This document shows positions 20,291 to 32,491 of a DNA stretch of 64,000 bases, piece after piece. The stretch spans positions 30,993,840 to 31,057,839 of the forward strand of contig CM037783.1 of NCBI GenBank assembly GCA_021229015.1, read 5' to 3'. Under the pieces are notes generated by a model. The model had not been told where the DNA came from and did no database searches. It saw nothing but the letters and a program-made list of their open reading frames with translations. Position 1 is the stretch's first letter, and each line of letters opens with the position of its first letter. The stretch is from Solen grandis (taxonomy: Eukaryota; Mollusca; Bivalvia; Adapedonta; Solenidae). The position numbers and the translations under genes were made by a program.

Positions 20291-22074
20291 TAGCTCACTT
20301 GAGCACAACATGCTCAAGGTGAGCTTTTGTGATCACCATTTGTCCGTCGTGGGTCGTCAACAATTTGGCTTGTTAACACTTTAGAGGCCATATTTTCAGG
20401 CCAATCTTTGTGAAACTTGGTCAGTATGTTTGTCTTTGTAAAATCTTGGACAAGTTCTAAATTGGGTCATGTGGGGTCAAAAAGTAGGTCACAAGGTCAA
20501 ATCTTATAAAAACCTTGTTTACATTCTAGAGGCGACATTTTTGTCCCAGTCTTCATGAAACTTGGTCAGAATGTTTGGTTCCATAAAATCTTGGACAATT
20601 TCGAATTTGGGTCATGTGGGGTCAAAAAGTAGGTCATGAGGTCAAATCTATAAAAACCTTTTTTAACACTTTAGAGGCCACATTCTTGGCCCAATCTTCA
20701 TGAAACTTGGTCAGAATGTCTGTTCCAATAAAATCTTGGACAAGTTCGAATTTGGGTCATGTGGGGTCTAAAAATAGGTCATGAGGTCAAATCTTAGAAA
20801 ACCTTGTTAACATTCTATAAGCCACATGTTTGGCCCAATCTTCATGAAACTTTGTCAGAATGTTTCTCTCCATAAAATCTTGGACACTTTTGAATTTGGG
20901 TCATCTTCATGAAATTTGGTCAGAATGTCTGTTTCCATAAAATCTTGACAATTGAATTTGGTCATGTGGGGTCAAAAGTAGGTCATGAGGTCAAACTTAA
21001 AAACCTTTTGCCACATTTTCAGTCTTCATGAAACTTGGTCAGAATGTTTGTTTCCATAAAATCTTGGACAATTTTGAATTTAGGTCATGTGGGGTCAAAA
21101 AGTAGGTCATGAGGTCAAACCTTATAAAAACCTTGTTAACATGCTAGAAGCCACATTCTTGACCCAATCTTCAAGAAACTTGGTCGGAATGTCTGTTCCC
21201 ATAAAATCTTGGACAAGTTCGAATTTGGGTCATGTGGGGTCTAAAAATAGGTCATGAGGTCAAATCTTAGAAAACCTTGTTAACATTCTAGAAGCCACAT
21301 GTTTGGCCCAATCTTCATGAAACTTGGTCAGAATGTTTCTTTCCATAAAATCTTGGTTGAATTTGGGTCATCTTCATGAAACTTGGTCAGAATGTCTGTT
21401 TCCATAAAATCTTGGACAAGTTCGAATTTGGGTCATGTGGGGTCAAAAAGTAGGTCATGAGGTCAAATCTTATAAAAACCTTGTTAACATTTTAGAGGCC
21501 ACATTTTTGGCCCAATCTTCATGAAACTTGGTCAGAATGTTTGTTTCCATAAAATATTGGACAAGATCGAATTTGGGTCATGTGGGGTCAAAAAATAGGT
21601 CATGACGTCAAATCTTATAAAAACCTTGTTAACATGCTAGAAGCCACATTCTTGGCCCAATCTTCATGAAACTTGGTCAGAATGTCTGTTCCCATAAAAT
21701 CTTGGACAAGTTCAAATTTGGGTCATGTGTCAAATCTTAGAAAAACCTTAACACTTTAGAGGCCACATTTTTGGCCCAATCTTTATGAAACTTGGTCAGA
21801 ATGTTTGTTTCCATAAAATCTTGGACAAGATTAAATTTGGGTCATGTGGGGTCAAAAAGTAGGTCATGAGGTCAAATCTTAGAAAACCTTGTTAACAATT
21901 TAGAGGCCACATTTTTGGCCCCATTAAATCTTGGACAAGTTCGAATTTGGGTCATGTGGGGTCAAAAAGTAGGTCATGAGGTCAAATCTTAGGAAACATT
22001 GTTAACACTCCAGAGGCCACATTCTTGGCCATATCTTCAGGTGAGCAATTCAGGGCCATCATGGCCCTCTTGTT
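20291..22074 (-). mobile_element. Helentron-like element (GGGCC family) with mapped empty site
   Basis: Right end AGCTCACTTGAGC with hairpin at 20292, left end GGCCCTCTTGTT at 22074. The core has about a dozen units of about 150 bp (TTCATGAAACTTGGTCAGAATG; GGGTCATGTGGGGTC). The flanks TTTACCTTTGCATTTAAG and CTAT...ATGACTTC are contiguous at 24650-24690, so boundaries are exact to within a T-run and there is no target duplication. It lies in the 21-kb intron of the MPV17L-like gene. Confidence 0.85.
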
Positions 22075-22131
22075 TTCTATTAAAATGACTTCACATCTTA
22101 ATGAAACTAGTTACACATGTACATCTTGATA

Positions 22132-24553
22132 CAGGGCTCACCCTGGCTGTAAAAATGTTTGCGCCAATACATTCGCCAAATGAGAAAAATTAGAGCCAAA
22201 TTTAAGAAGTTGGAGCCAAATTTAATGCAAGTGGCTCCAATACGTTTTTTGAAAACTTAATTGTCTTTATATACTGGTTTAATATATGCATTTGCTATAC
22301 TTGAACTGTCAAAGACATATTCAATTGGTGCATAATATTTAAATATAAAAAGAAATAAAAAAAATACATGGAAATAAAAACAATACAAATACGTAATAAT
22401 ACTAAAAAATTTCATTCAAATGTCAAACAAAATAGTTCATTCAAATTAATATAAGAATAGGTATATTACTATTTTGATACATCAACAACCAAACATAAAA
22501 GAAAAAAAAAAGGTGTTCATGTTAAAAAAAAAATATGTTTTCCAACAAAATCATAAATCATAACCTGACTAAAAACATTATATGGAAATATCAAGTGAAA
22601 TTTAAAAAAAAAAATACAAAAAAACAAGAGGGCCATGACGGCCCTGAATCACTCACCTGATATCATTAGGCTATGTAAAATCAAGTGCCCCTGGGGCAGA
22701 GCCAATTTTGACCCCAGGGTCATGATTTGAACAAACTGGATAGAGGTCTATTAGCCCATGTTACATACCAAATATCTAAACTCCAGACCTTGTGGTTTTT
22801 GAGAAGAAATTTCAAGTTTTTTCCTATATTAGCCTATGTAAAATCAGGGACCCCTTTGGTGGGGCCAAATTTGACCCAATGGTCACGATTTGTGAAAACA
22901 TTGTAGAGACCCAGTAGACAATGCTACATACCAAATATCTTATCTCCAGGCCTTGTGGTTTCTGAGAAGAAGATTTTTTCAATTTTTTCCTATATTAGCC
23001 TATGTAAAATCAAGTGACCCTTGGGGCGGGGCCAAATTTGACCCCAGGGCCATGCTTTGAACAAACTTGGTTGTGATCTACTAGACAGTGCTGCACACCA
23101 AATATCTAAACCCTAGGCCTTGTGGTTTCTGAGAAGAAGATTTTTCAAGTTTTTTTCCTATATTAGCCTATGTTAAATCAAGTGACCCCTGGGGTGGGGC
23201 CAATTTTGATCCCAGCGTCATAATTTGAACAATCTTGGTAGAGAGTCATAAGATCATGCTACATACCAAATATCTAAACTCCAGGCCTTGTGGTTTCTGT
23301 GAAGAAGATTTTTTCAAGTTTTTCCTATATTAGCCTATGTAAAATCAGGTGACCCGTGGGGCGGGTCCAAATTTGACCCCAGGGCCATAATTTGAACAAT
23401 CTTGGTAGAGAGTCATAAGATCATGCTACATACCAAAAATCAAAAGGCTAGGCCTTGTGGTTTCAGAGAAGAAGATTTTTTCAAGTTTTTCCTATATTAG
23501 CCTATGTTAAATCAAGTAACCCCTGGGGCGGGGCCAGTTTTACCCCAGCGTCATAATTTGAACAATCTTGGTAGAGAGTCATAAGATCATGCTACATACC
23601 AAAAATCAAAAGGCTAGGCCTTGTGGTTTCAGAGAAGAAGATTTTTTCAAGTTTTTCCTATATTAGCCTATGTTAAATCAAATGACCCTTGGGGCAGGGT
23701 CAATTTTGACCCCAGGGTCATAATTTGAACAATCTTGGTAGAGAGTCATAAGATCATGCTACATACCAAAAATCAAAAGGCTTGGCCTTGTGGTTTCGGA
23801 GAAGATTTTTAAAATTTTCATTTTTAAAATCTATTTTTAGCTCCTGTGACCTAGATTTTTGACCAATCAAAATAATTTTAACAACTTTGGTAAAGGGCCC
23901 CATAATGAACATTCCTGTGAAGTTTTATCAAAATCCAGTGAGTAGTTTAGAAGGAGATGTTTAAAGAAATTGTTGACTACGGACGGACGACGGACAAAAG
24001 GCGATCACAAAAGCTTACCATAAGCACGTTGTGCTCAGGTGAGCTAAAAATTGGGTACGTTTAAGTTTGGATACGTTTTGACTCGCTCCATTAGCAATTA
24101 GTGTCTAGTCATTTATATACATTGGTACATATAGGTAATATAGGTAAATCAATTAACCAATTTTAATCTTTTAAAAGAAACGGTAGTAATGGCCGCCATT
24201 GTGATGATTGCGCAATTTTATAGCAATTCCAAATGCAGATATAAACAAAAGTCGGTAGAGAGTGTGACAAATATAAACAAGTTATAAGCTGCCAATACCA
24301 TACGAGTATTCCACATCTTTGCATAATTAGGAAGCCTTAGAATGCTTGTTGATTGGATAATCCCACAGCAGGTGCTGGTTACGTAAAGTAGTATACAGTG
24401 TAGAGCGACCTGTATTTTTGTGCATTACGGAACTTAAATAACCGCGGTACTAATTTACTGATTTCTTCTTCGTATGCGCAAAACACATTCGCCAATTTGA
24501 AAAATCTTGCGCCATAATTTTGTCGCATTTGGCGACCGACAGCGTGAGCCCTG
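22132..24553. mobile_element. hAT-like TIR element, non-autonomous, with nested insertion
   Basis: Perfect CAGGGCTCAC / GTGAGCCCTG ends, with imperfect inversion continuing (TTTGCGCCAA versus TTGGCG/TTGCGCCA). The 5-bp direct repeat TGATA flanks both sides (22127-22131, 24554-24558). The CAGGG start suggests hAT; a 5-bp duplication is short for hAT, so the class is tentative. It has no transposase frame. Nearly 60% of its length is the inserted element at 22623-24047. Confidence 0.7.
22623..24047 (+). mobile_element. Helentron-like element (GGGCC family) inside the hAT-like element
   Basis: Left AACAAGAGGGCC at 22623, right hairpin (AAGCACGTTGTGCTC) and AGGTGAGCTA ending near 24047. The core is about seven units of about 165 bp. 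A short ACGG microsatellite (23978-23995) precedes the hairpin. It is inserted in an A-rich tract of the host element. Confidence 0.82.
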
Positions 24554-24603
24554 TGATATGATCTATTTAATATGTATGTGAATTCATGCTGTTATCTGTA
24601 TTT

Positions 24604-24860
24604 CATGGTTGGATGAACATGCTGAAAAAGATTGTTTTTCCTCAGGTTTACCTTTGCATTTAAGCTTTTTTTTCTATGAAGATGACTTCAAATCTTGATG
24701 AAACTAGGTACACATGTACATCTATGTAATGTGTATGCAAATTTATTGCTGTGACAATTATTACATGGTTGGATGAACATGCTGAAATTGATTGTTCTTC
24801 CTCAGGTTTACCTTTGTGTTTAAGCTTTTTTTCTATGAAGATGACTTCATGGTTTTCACT
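24604..24860. repeat. 160-bp tandem repeat
   Basis: CATGGTTGGATGAACATGCTG recurs at 24604 and 24764. A further unit is split: its first part lies at 20262-20290 and the rest at 22075-22131, with the 20291-22074 element between them. Confidence 0.75.
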
Positions 24861-25344
24861 GGGGGCTGGTAGATGTTCAAAGTAACTTGCCCCCCTGGAC
24901 AAGTGAATGTCAAATCCTTAAGTAAACCCCTGTATAGAATACAAAGCTGTCGAATAATTCAAATTTACCTTGCTTACCAGTGTTAGGTCAAAGGTGCCAT
25001 TTTCTGAAAATCTCTTCCATCGTTTTATAACCTATAGTTATATTTATCAGGACCAGTTGTTTTTACAGACATTTTTGTTTTCAAAAGAAATAAATGAAAC
25101 AATGATTTCTTGTGATTATTTGTAGGACAATATAAATATATGTTTTCTGCAATGTTTTAAAAACTCCTCTGTAGCAGACCATTTTAAATGTTCTAGTTAA
25201 ATCAAAGCATTTTTTGGAAAGTCTTTATCTAGAATTCAAGAGAAGGTGAAATCAGATCAATAAAAAATGATTGGTCTGACTGGGTAATTCTAAATCTTTT
25301 TACAATTTTTTACCTTCAGATTTAATCCTATATCTCATATCAAC
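24861..25344. other. Intron of MPV17L-like gene, nothing recognised
   Basis: AT-rich sequence without clear repeats or genes. Confidence 0.45.
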
Positions 25345-25440
25345 TCATTCATAGAGGAGACCCAGATTAGACAGTTCCTGGAAGGAGTTGTCTGATCAGG
25401 GTCCCCTCTGTTTGCTCATACAATATTATATTACACTGAA
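25345..25440. repeat. Interspersed repeat with hairpin
   Basis: AGACAGTTCCTGGAAGGA...TTGTCT forms an imperfect hairpin next to TTTGCTCATACAATATT. It shares these parts with 3766-3826. Confidence 0.5.
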
Positions 25441-25949
25441 TCCGTCTCAGCACAAATATAGGACAATGGACCTGAGATGATTTGAAGTTTCTAATGAAGA
25501 TTATAATAGATGGGGAAATTCATTTCCTACCAACATCGGTAAACGTTTAAAATGTATGCCTTTCTTCAGACAAGATGATGATTTTTTGTCAGAAAAAAGG
25601 GGAAAGAATGGACTGGTGATGATATCAGATACTGGAAGCTAAGTCTTAAAGTCTTAAGTTCTAGTTCATAATTCAAATTCACCTTTCATGAAGGAAAGCC
25701 CTAACTTCTTATCACCTGTTCACAAATCAAATATACATGTATATGCAAGATGCAATCCGAATAGATATACAAAATGATACAAAACCATACAGCAGTTGAA
25801 AATGGTAACATCATAACATATTTTGTTGAGTTAAACTGTCCTGACTAGCTTTTACTAATACAATGCTAATGTTTTTGTTATATACCAAATCACTGTCTTA
25901 AACAATGAAATATGATATTGCAAAAGCCCATTTTCCAAGAACTTAAATC

Positions 25950-26199
25950 TGGGGCCACCGTGGCCGAGCGGTTACAGTTGTGGACTACAAATCTCTCAGC
26001 CCCTCACCGCTGTGGGTTCGAATCCCGGCAGGGACTTCGGATTTTTCATGTGAGGAAGCCATCCAGCTGGCTTGCGGAAGGTCGGTGGTTCTACCCGGAT
26101 GCCTCCGTGCATTTGGGGTCTTCCTTCACCTGTAATTAGCTGGACGTCGCTATATAACTGAAATACTGTTGAGGCGATGGTAAACCCCAATACAACAAC
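25950..26199 (+). mobile_element. tRNA-derived SINE, full length
   Basis: The tRNA-like head GGGGCCACCGTGGCCGAGCG has an A box (TGGCCGAGCGGTTA) and a B box (GGTTCGAATCC) typical of a Leu/Ser-type tRNA origin. The body contains the conserved GGTGGTTCTACCCGGATGC / TCCTTCACCTG segment and the tail ATGGTAAACCCCAATACAACAACA. The 13-bp target duplication AAGAACTTAAATC is at 25937-25949 and 26200-26212. An intact duplication indicates a fairly recent insertion. It is not a functional tRNA gene. Confidence 0.88.
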
Positions 26200-26212
26200 A
26201 AGAACTTAAATC

Positions 26213-26590
26213 AGAATCCAGTCTTTTACTTCCAATTTCACATAACTGATTGAAATAGCATTTCTTCTAAAATTTGATAATATAAGCTAATAATTTAATG
26301 AAACTTTCCCTTTCAATATATTACATGTATCAGTATGTGTCTAGAAATTGAAAAAGCCATATGATAACTTCTGTAATACTCTTCCATACAACTTGGTATT
26401 TCACAACCATATCTTTACTTGATACTCAACCTTTTGATTTAATGGAAATATCTCAAATTTGAGGTTTCAAAAAACATTTTTTTTATCTTAAAAAATAACA
26501 TACTTCATATCATTTTCAAAGAAATAATCATTCACTGATTTATATTTCAATAGTAAAATACTATATGTGTAGATATACAGTGCAAACTGC
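26213..26590. other. Intron of MPV17L-like gene, nothing recognised
   Basis: AT-rich sequence, no feature seen. Confidence 0.45.
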
Positions 26591-26599
26591 TCCTTAACT

Positions 26600-27660
26600 A
26601 ACATCAACAGCATGGAGTCCGCCATCAATGAGTGTTTCGGCCCTTTAATCCATTAACACTCTGGTGTCGGGTGAGCCCACAGTGAAAATCACTGTGTGTT
26701 GGTTGATTGCATCCAGTTCTTCTCATCACGTCTAAGCCACATCTAGCTAGACATTCATTCAGCCGTTTGGCTCAGTCTCTGGATAGCCTTCCATTTTTCT
26801 CTGCCAATAGTTCCAACTGTCATCAATCAGCAGATGGACTGCAAATAGAACCCTCTAACTACTACTTCATCAGGGAACAGTCAAGTACGCCCACCTTGTT
26901 GCCTGCAAAGGTCTAGCAGCTTGGTGTACTTTGGCTTCTTCCTCTCATAGGCCTCCCCACATCTTGTCTCCCACGGTACTGTAAGCTGGATGATGAAGAC
27001 AAGCCTCTTCCTGAGGTCAACTTCCATATTCCATCCGGTGTCGCCATCCAAGATGGATGCTTGCTGTGGGTTTGCTTTCTTTGTTGGTTCACCTGCTTTG
27101 ACAAAGGCAATTTGAGAGATGCTTCTTCCACGTTCCTTCTTTTCTCTCCCTCTAGCCAGTCAGCTAACTCCCTGAAGACTCAGTCATGTCTCCATCTCTA
27201 TCTTCCCTGTCAGTGATGTTGAACAGGATGAAAGAACATGCTTTTAGTGTGCCTGGTCTGTCACAAAGGCTACATTTAGGGTTGGCTTAAGTCACCATTG
27301 ACAGCGATTTACTGGTGATGGTAGGAGACAGACCTGATGTGAAATGACTTACTTCCAGATTTCTCCCCAAGTCAACTTCCTGTCTCTGGTTTCACATAGT
27401 CCATGCTCCTTGTGATCCCATCTCCACCGCTCTTGCCTGTCTTGCATGTCCTTCTACTTTCCTGACCTCTGACTGGATCATGGCTCGTCTCTCTTTCTGG
27501 GCTGACATTCTCCACAGTAATGGCTTTGTGGTGCCTATACATTGACATCCAACTGCAGTCATTCCAACAATGTCTTTCTGCTTGAGTGAGCTCACTTCCT
27601 GGTTCACCGTCTCTGCTGCTGACCATTACCTGCTAGTAGGGTTACAATCCCTGCATCACA
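26600..27660 (-). pseudogene. Decayed retroelement pol 3' region
   Basis: GC is higher than the surroundings. The minus strand holds broken segments resembling the C-terminal part of an invertebrate retroelement polyprotein: LLPSPVN..QW, then C-X2-C-like CSLCDRPGTLK, then ERKKPKYTKLLDLCRQQGG following TVPWETRCGEAYERKK-type text. Many frameshifts and stops interrupt it. Recognised by pattern; family name uncertain. No termini or target duplication found. Confidence 0.55.
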
Positions 27661-27835
27661 GATAAGTTTGTCCGGAGAAGAGAGTTAATTTTCCTAATTA
27701 AAATTTTAATCATGACTAGTCCTTAATGTCAATTCTGACCCACCCAATGGTCTTATGAATTGAATCAACATTTCAAATATTAGTGCCCTAATTATCTAAA
27801 ACCTAATTATACCTCAGAATAAAAATGCTTTATTA

Positions 27836-28545
27836 ACCAGGTTTTCCAGAGGATTACTCTGGTTATTAGATTGGGGTATGTGGGTGCGTGGGTGGGCGTA
27901 AACAATTTTTTCTGTGCGCAACTCCTCCTACATTTTTCAACGGATTTGGCCAATACTTTTACAGAAGCATTATTACATAGTGGCCTGGCGCATATTGTCA
28001 GGGTTTTGTGGTTCGACTATTTTTGATGCAGTTATGGCCCTTTGCCCCTTAACGGATGTAATATAAAGGGAAATATTCTTTTGTGCACAACTTCTACATT
28101 TCTTAATAAATTTTGTCCATATTTTAACAGAAATACCTTCACTAAGTCACCCTGGAGACCTGTTACCTGTGTTTTGCAGTTTGAACATTTTTGGTGGAGT
28201 TATGCCCCTTTGATAAAATTCCTTGTCCAGAGCATAACTCCTACATTATAAGAGGTATTGACTTGAAACTTTATAGGTGCATACATCTCATTGAGGCGGT
28301 ATGCAGTGCATAGGAACCTCACCCTGTGGTTCATAATTTTGGAGTTACATGTTTGCCCCTTCGTAAAAATTCCTGATATGGAGCATAACTCCTTAATTTT
28401 AAAATATATAGTAATGATGAGTTTTGCAGTTTGACCATTTTTGATGAAGCTATGGCCCTTAGTTATTTTTTCAATAACACATGTGTAAGTTATTGATGAA
28501 TATTCTTCTTTGTGCAACTCCCCCTACATTTCTCAATAAATGCTT
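27836..28545. repeat. Interspersed repeat with AACCAG hairpin and GTGCGTGG stretch
   Basis: AACCAGGTTTTCC...TACTCTGGTT forms a hairpin at 27838-27870, followed by GGGTGCGTGGGTGGGCG and tandem units of about 180 bp (CAACTCCTCCTACATTT; GTTATGGCCCTTT). The layout mirrors a right end in reverse orientation of a further Helentron-like family. It is cut off by the element starting at 28546. Confidence 0.55.
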
Positions 28546-31500
28546 AGCTCACCTGAGCACAACGTGCTCATGGTGAGCTTTTCTGATCGCCTTTTATCCG
28601 TCGTCCGTGCGTGCGTCCGTTGTCAACAATTTCTTTAAACAACATTTCCTTCTAAACTACTCACTGGATTTTGATAAAACTTCACAGGAATGTTCATTAT
28701 GGGGCCCTTTACCAAAGTTGTTAAAATTATTTTAATTGGTCAAAGATCTAGGTCACAGGAGCTAAAAATAGATTTTCAAAATGAAAATTTTAAAAATCTT
28801 CTCCGAAACCACAAGGCCTAGCCTTTTGATTTTTGGAATGTAGCATGATCTTATGACTCTCTACCAAGATTTTTCAAATTATGACCCTGGGGTCAAAATT
28901 GGCCCCACCCCAGGGGTCACTTGATTTAACATAGGCTAATATAGGAAAAACTTGAAAAATCTTCTTCTCAGAAACCACAAAGCATAGAGTTAAGATATTT
29001 GGTATGTAGCATTGTCTAGTGGATCTCTACCAAGTTTCTTCAAATCATGGCCCTGGGGTCAAATTTGGCCCCACCCCAGGGATCACTTGATTTAACATAG
29101 GCTAATATAGGAAAAATTCTTGAAAAATCTTCTTCTCAGAAACCACAAAGCATAGAGTTAAGATACTTGGTGTGTAGCATTGTCTAGTGGATCTCTACCA
29201 AGTTTGTTAAAATCATGACCCTGGGGTAAAAATTGACCCTGCCCCAGGGGTCACTTGATTTAACATAGGCTAATATAGGAAAAACTTGAAAAATCTTCTT
29301 CTCAGAAACCACAAGGCCTGGGGTTTATATATATGGTGTGTAGCATTGTCTAGTAGATCACAACCAAGTTTGTTCAAATCAGCCCGGGTTCCCCCCCAGG
29401 GGTCACGATTTACATAGGCTAATGAAAAATGAAAAATTTTCTCAGAAACCACAAGGCCTGGGTTTAATATTGGTTGTAGCTGTCTATGATCCAACCAAGT
29501 TTGTTCAAATCATGGCCCTGGGGTCAAATTTGGCCCCACCAAGGGGTCACCTGATTTACATAGGCTAATACAGAAAAAAACTTGAAAAATCTTCTTCTCA
29601 GAAACCACAAGGCCTGGAGTTTAGATATTTGGTTTGTAGCATGATCTTATGACTCTCTACCAAGATTGTTCAAATTGGGGCAAAATTGATTCAGCACCAG
29701 GGGTCACTTGATTTAACAACGGCATATATAGAAAAAAAACTTGAAATATCTTCTCCTCAGAAATCGCAATGCCTGGGGTTTAGATATTTGTTGTGTAGCA
29801 TTGTCTAGTGGATCTCTTCTAAGTTTGTTCAAATCATGGCCCTGGGGTCAAAATTGGCCCCACCCCATGGGTCACTTGATTTAACATAGACTAATATAGG
29901 AAAACCTGAAAAATCTTCTCAGAAACCACAAAGCCTGGTGTTTAGATATTTGGTATGTAACATGGGCTAATAGACTTCTACCAAGTTTGTTCAAATCATG
30001 AATCATGCATTGTCTAGTGAATCTATAATTAATTTGTTCAAATCATGGCCCTGGGGTCAAATTTGGCCCAGCCAAGGGGTCACCTGATTTTACATAGGCT
30101 AATGTAGAAAAAAAAGTTGAAAAATCTTCTTCTCAGAAACCACAAGACCTGGAGTTTAGATATTTGGTTTGTAGCATGATCTTATGACTCTCTACCAAGA
30201 TTGTTCAAATTATGACCCTGGGGTCAAAATTGGCCCCGCCCCTGGCGTCACTTGATTTAACATAGGCTTATATAGGAAAAAAACTTGAAAGATTTTCCCC
30301 TCAGAAACCATAAGGCATAGATTAAAATATTTGGTGTGTAGCATTGTCCAAGTTTGTTCAAATCATGAATCATGCATTGTCTAGTGAATCTATACTTAAT
30401 TTGTTCAAATCATGGCCCTGGGGTCAAATTTTGCCCAGCCAAGGGGTCACCTGATTTTACATAGGCTAATGTAGAAAAAAAAGTTGAAAAATCTTCTTCT
30501 CAGAAACCACAAGACCTGGAGTTTAGATATTTGGTTTGTAGCATGATCTTATGACTCTCTACCAAGATTGTTCAAATTATGACCCTGGGGTCAAAATTGG
30601 CCCCGCCCCTGGCATCACTTGATTTAACATAGGCTTATATAGAAAAAAAATTGACAGATTTTCCCCTCAGAAACCATAAGGCATAGATTAAAATATTTGG
30701 TGTGTAGCATTGTCCAGTGGATCTCTACCAAGTTTCTTCAAATCATGGCCCTAGGGTCAAATTTGGCCCAACCCCAGGATCACTTGATTTAACAAAGGCT
30801 AATATTGGAAAAAATTAAAGTTAATATCCACCAAGTTTGTTAAAATCATGACCCTAGGGTAAAAATTGGCCCACCAAGGGGTCACCTGATTTACATAGGC
30901 TAATACAGAAAAAAACTTGAAAAATCTTCTTCTCAGAAACCACAAGGCCTGGAGTTTAAATATATGGTATGTAGCACTTTCTTATGACTCTCTACCAAAA
31001 TTGTTCAAACTATGACCCTGGGGTCAAAATTGGCCCTGCCCCAGGTGTCACTTGATTATACCCCCGAAACAAAGTTTGGGGGGGTATATAGGAGTCACCC
31101 GGTGGTCGGTCGGTCGGTTGGTCGATCGGTCGGTCCAGCTGTCCGTTGCATTTTCCTTGTCCGGAGCATAACTTGAAAACCACAAGTTGGAATTCAATAC
31201 AACTTCATGCAATGATCAAGCACATGGAGAGGAAGTGCAATGCACAAGAACCATAACTCCATCTTGACTTATTACAGAGTTATTGCACTTTGTTACTTTT
31301 CCTTGTCCGGAGCATAACTTGAAAAGTACAAGTTTCAAAACAATTTCATACAATGGGCAACCACAATATGAGGAAGTGCAGTGCACAAGAACCATAACTC
31401 TATCTAGAGTAATTACAGAGTTATTGCCCTTTGTATTTTTTCCTTGTCCGGAGTATAACTTGTAAAGTACTGATTGGATTTCAAAACAATTTCATACAAT

Positions 31501-32491
31501 AATCAAGCACAATGAGAGGAAGTGCAGTGCACAAGAACCATAACTCTATCTAGAGTAATTACAGAGTTATTGCCCTTTGTATTTTTTCCTTGTCCAGAGT
31601 ATAACTTGTAAACTACTGGTTGGATTTCAAAACAATTTCATACAATGGTCAACCACAATATGAGGAAGTGCAGTGCACAAGAACCATAACTCTATCTATA
31701 GGAATTACAGAGTTATTGCCCTTAGTTACTTTTCCTTGTCCAGAGTGTAACTTGTAAACTACTGGTTGAATTTCAAAACAATTTCATACAATGGTCAAGC
31801 ACAATGAGAGGAAGCGCAGTGCACAAGAACCATAACTCTATCTAGAGTAATTACAGAGTTATTGCCCTTTGTATTTTTTCCTTGTCTGGAGTATAACTTG
31901 TAAAGTACTGATTGGATTTCAAAACAATTTCATACAATGGTCAAGCACAATGAGAGGAAGTGCAGTGCACAAGAACCATAACTCTATCTATAGGAATTAC
32001 AGAGTTATTGCCCTTAGTTACTTTTCCTTGTCCAGAGTATAACTTGTAAACTACTGGTTGGATTTCAAAACAATTTCATACAATGGTCAACCACAATATG
32101 AGGAAGTGCAGTGCACAAGAACCATAACTCTATCTATAGGAATTACAGAGTTATTGCGCTTAGTTACTTTTCCTTGTCCAGAGTATAACTTGTAAACGGT
32201 TTTTTCAACCACAAAAGTGCAGTGCACAAGAACCATAACTCTATCTAGAGTAATTACAGAGTTATTTCCCTTTGTTACTTTTCCTCGTTTTTCTTGTCCT
32301 GAACATAACTCGAATATAATACATGGTATATACTTGAAACTTAAAATGTAAACAGATGGCGACTAGGAGAAGTGCAGTGTCCAAGAACTGTAACCTTATA
32401 TTTTTAAACTACTGTGACAAATAACCATTATTGACTCTCTATCAACTTTAAATAAAAACTTTACTTACTTATTACTATCACAACCAATATA

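Noticed and set aside
20291..22074. CRISPR-like array of regular repeats
   Set aside because: The repeats are 150-bp contiguous units without spacers, in a eukaryotic genome with mobile-element ends.
25951..26035. A tRNA-Leu/Ser gene
   Set aside because: A and B boxes are present but the rest does not give a clean cloverleaf, and it is followed by SINE body and tail with a target duplication.
26707..27131. Short frames on both strands as host genes
   Set aside because: Broken retroelement text is recognisable on the minus strand in several frames.
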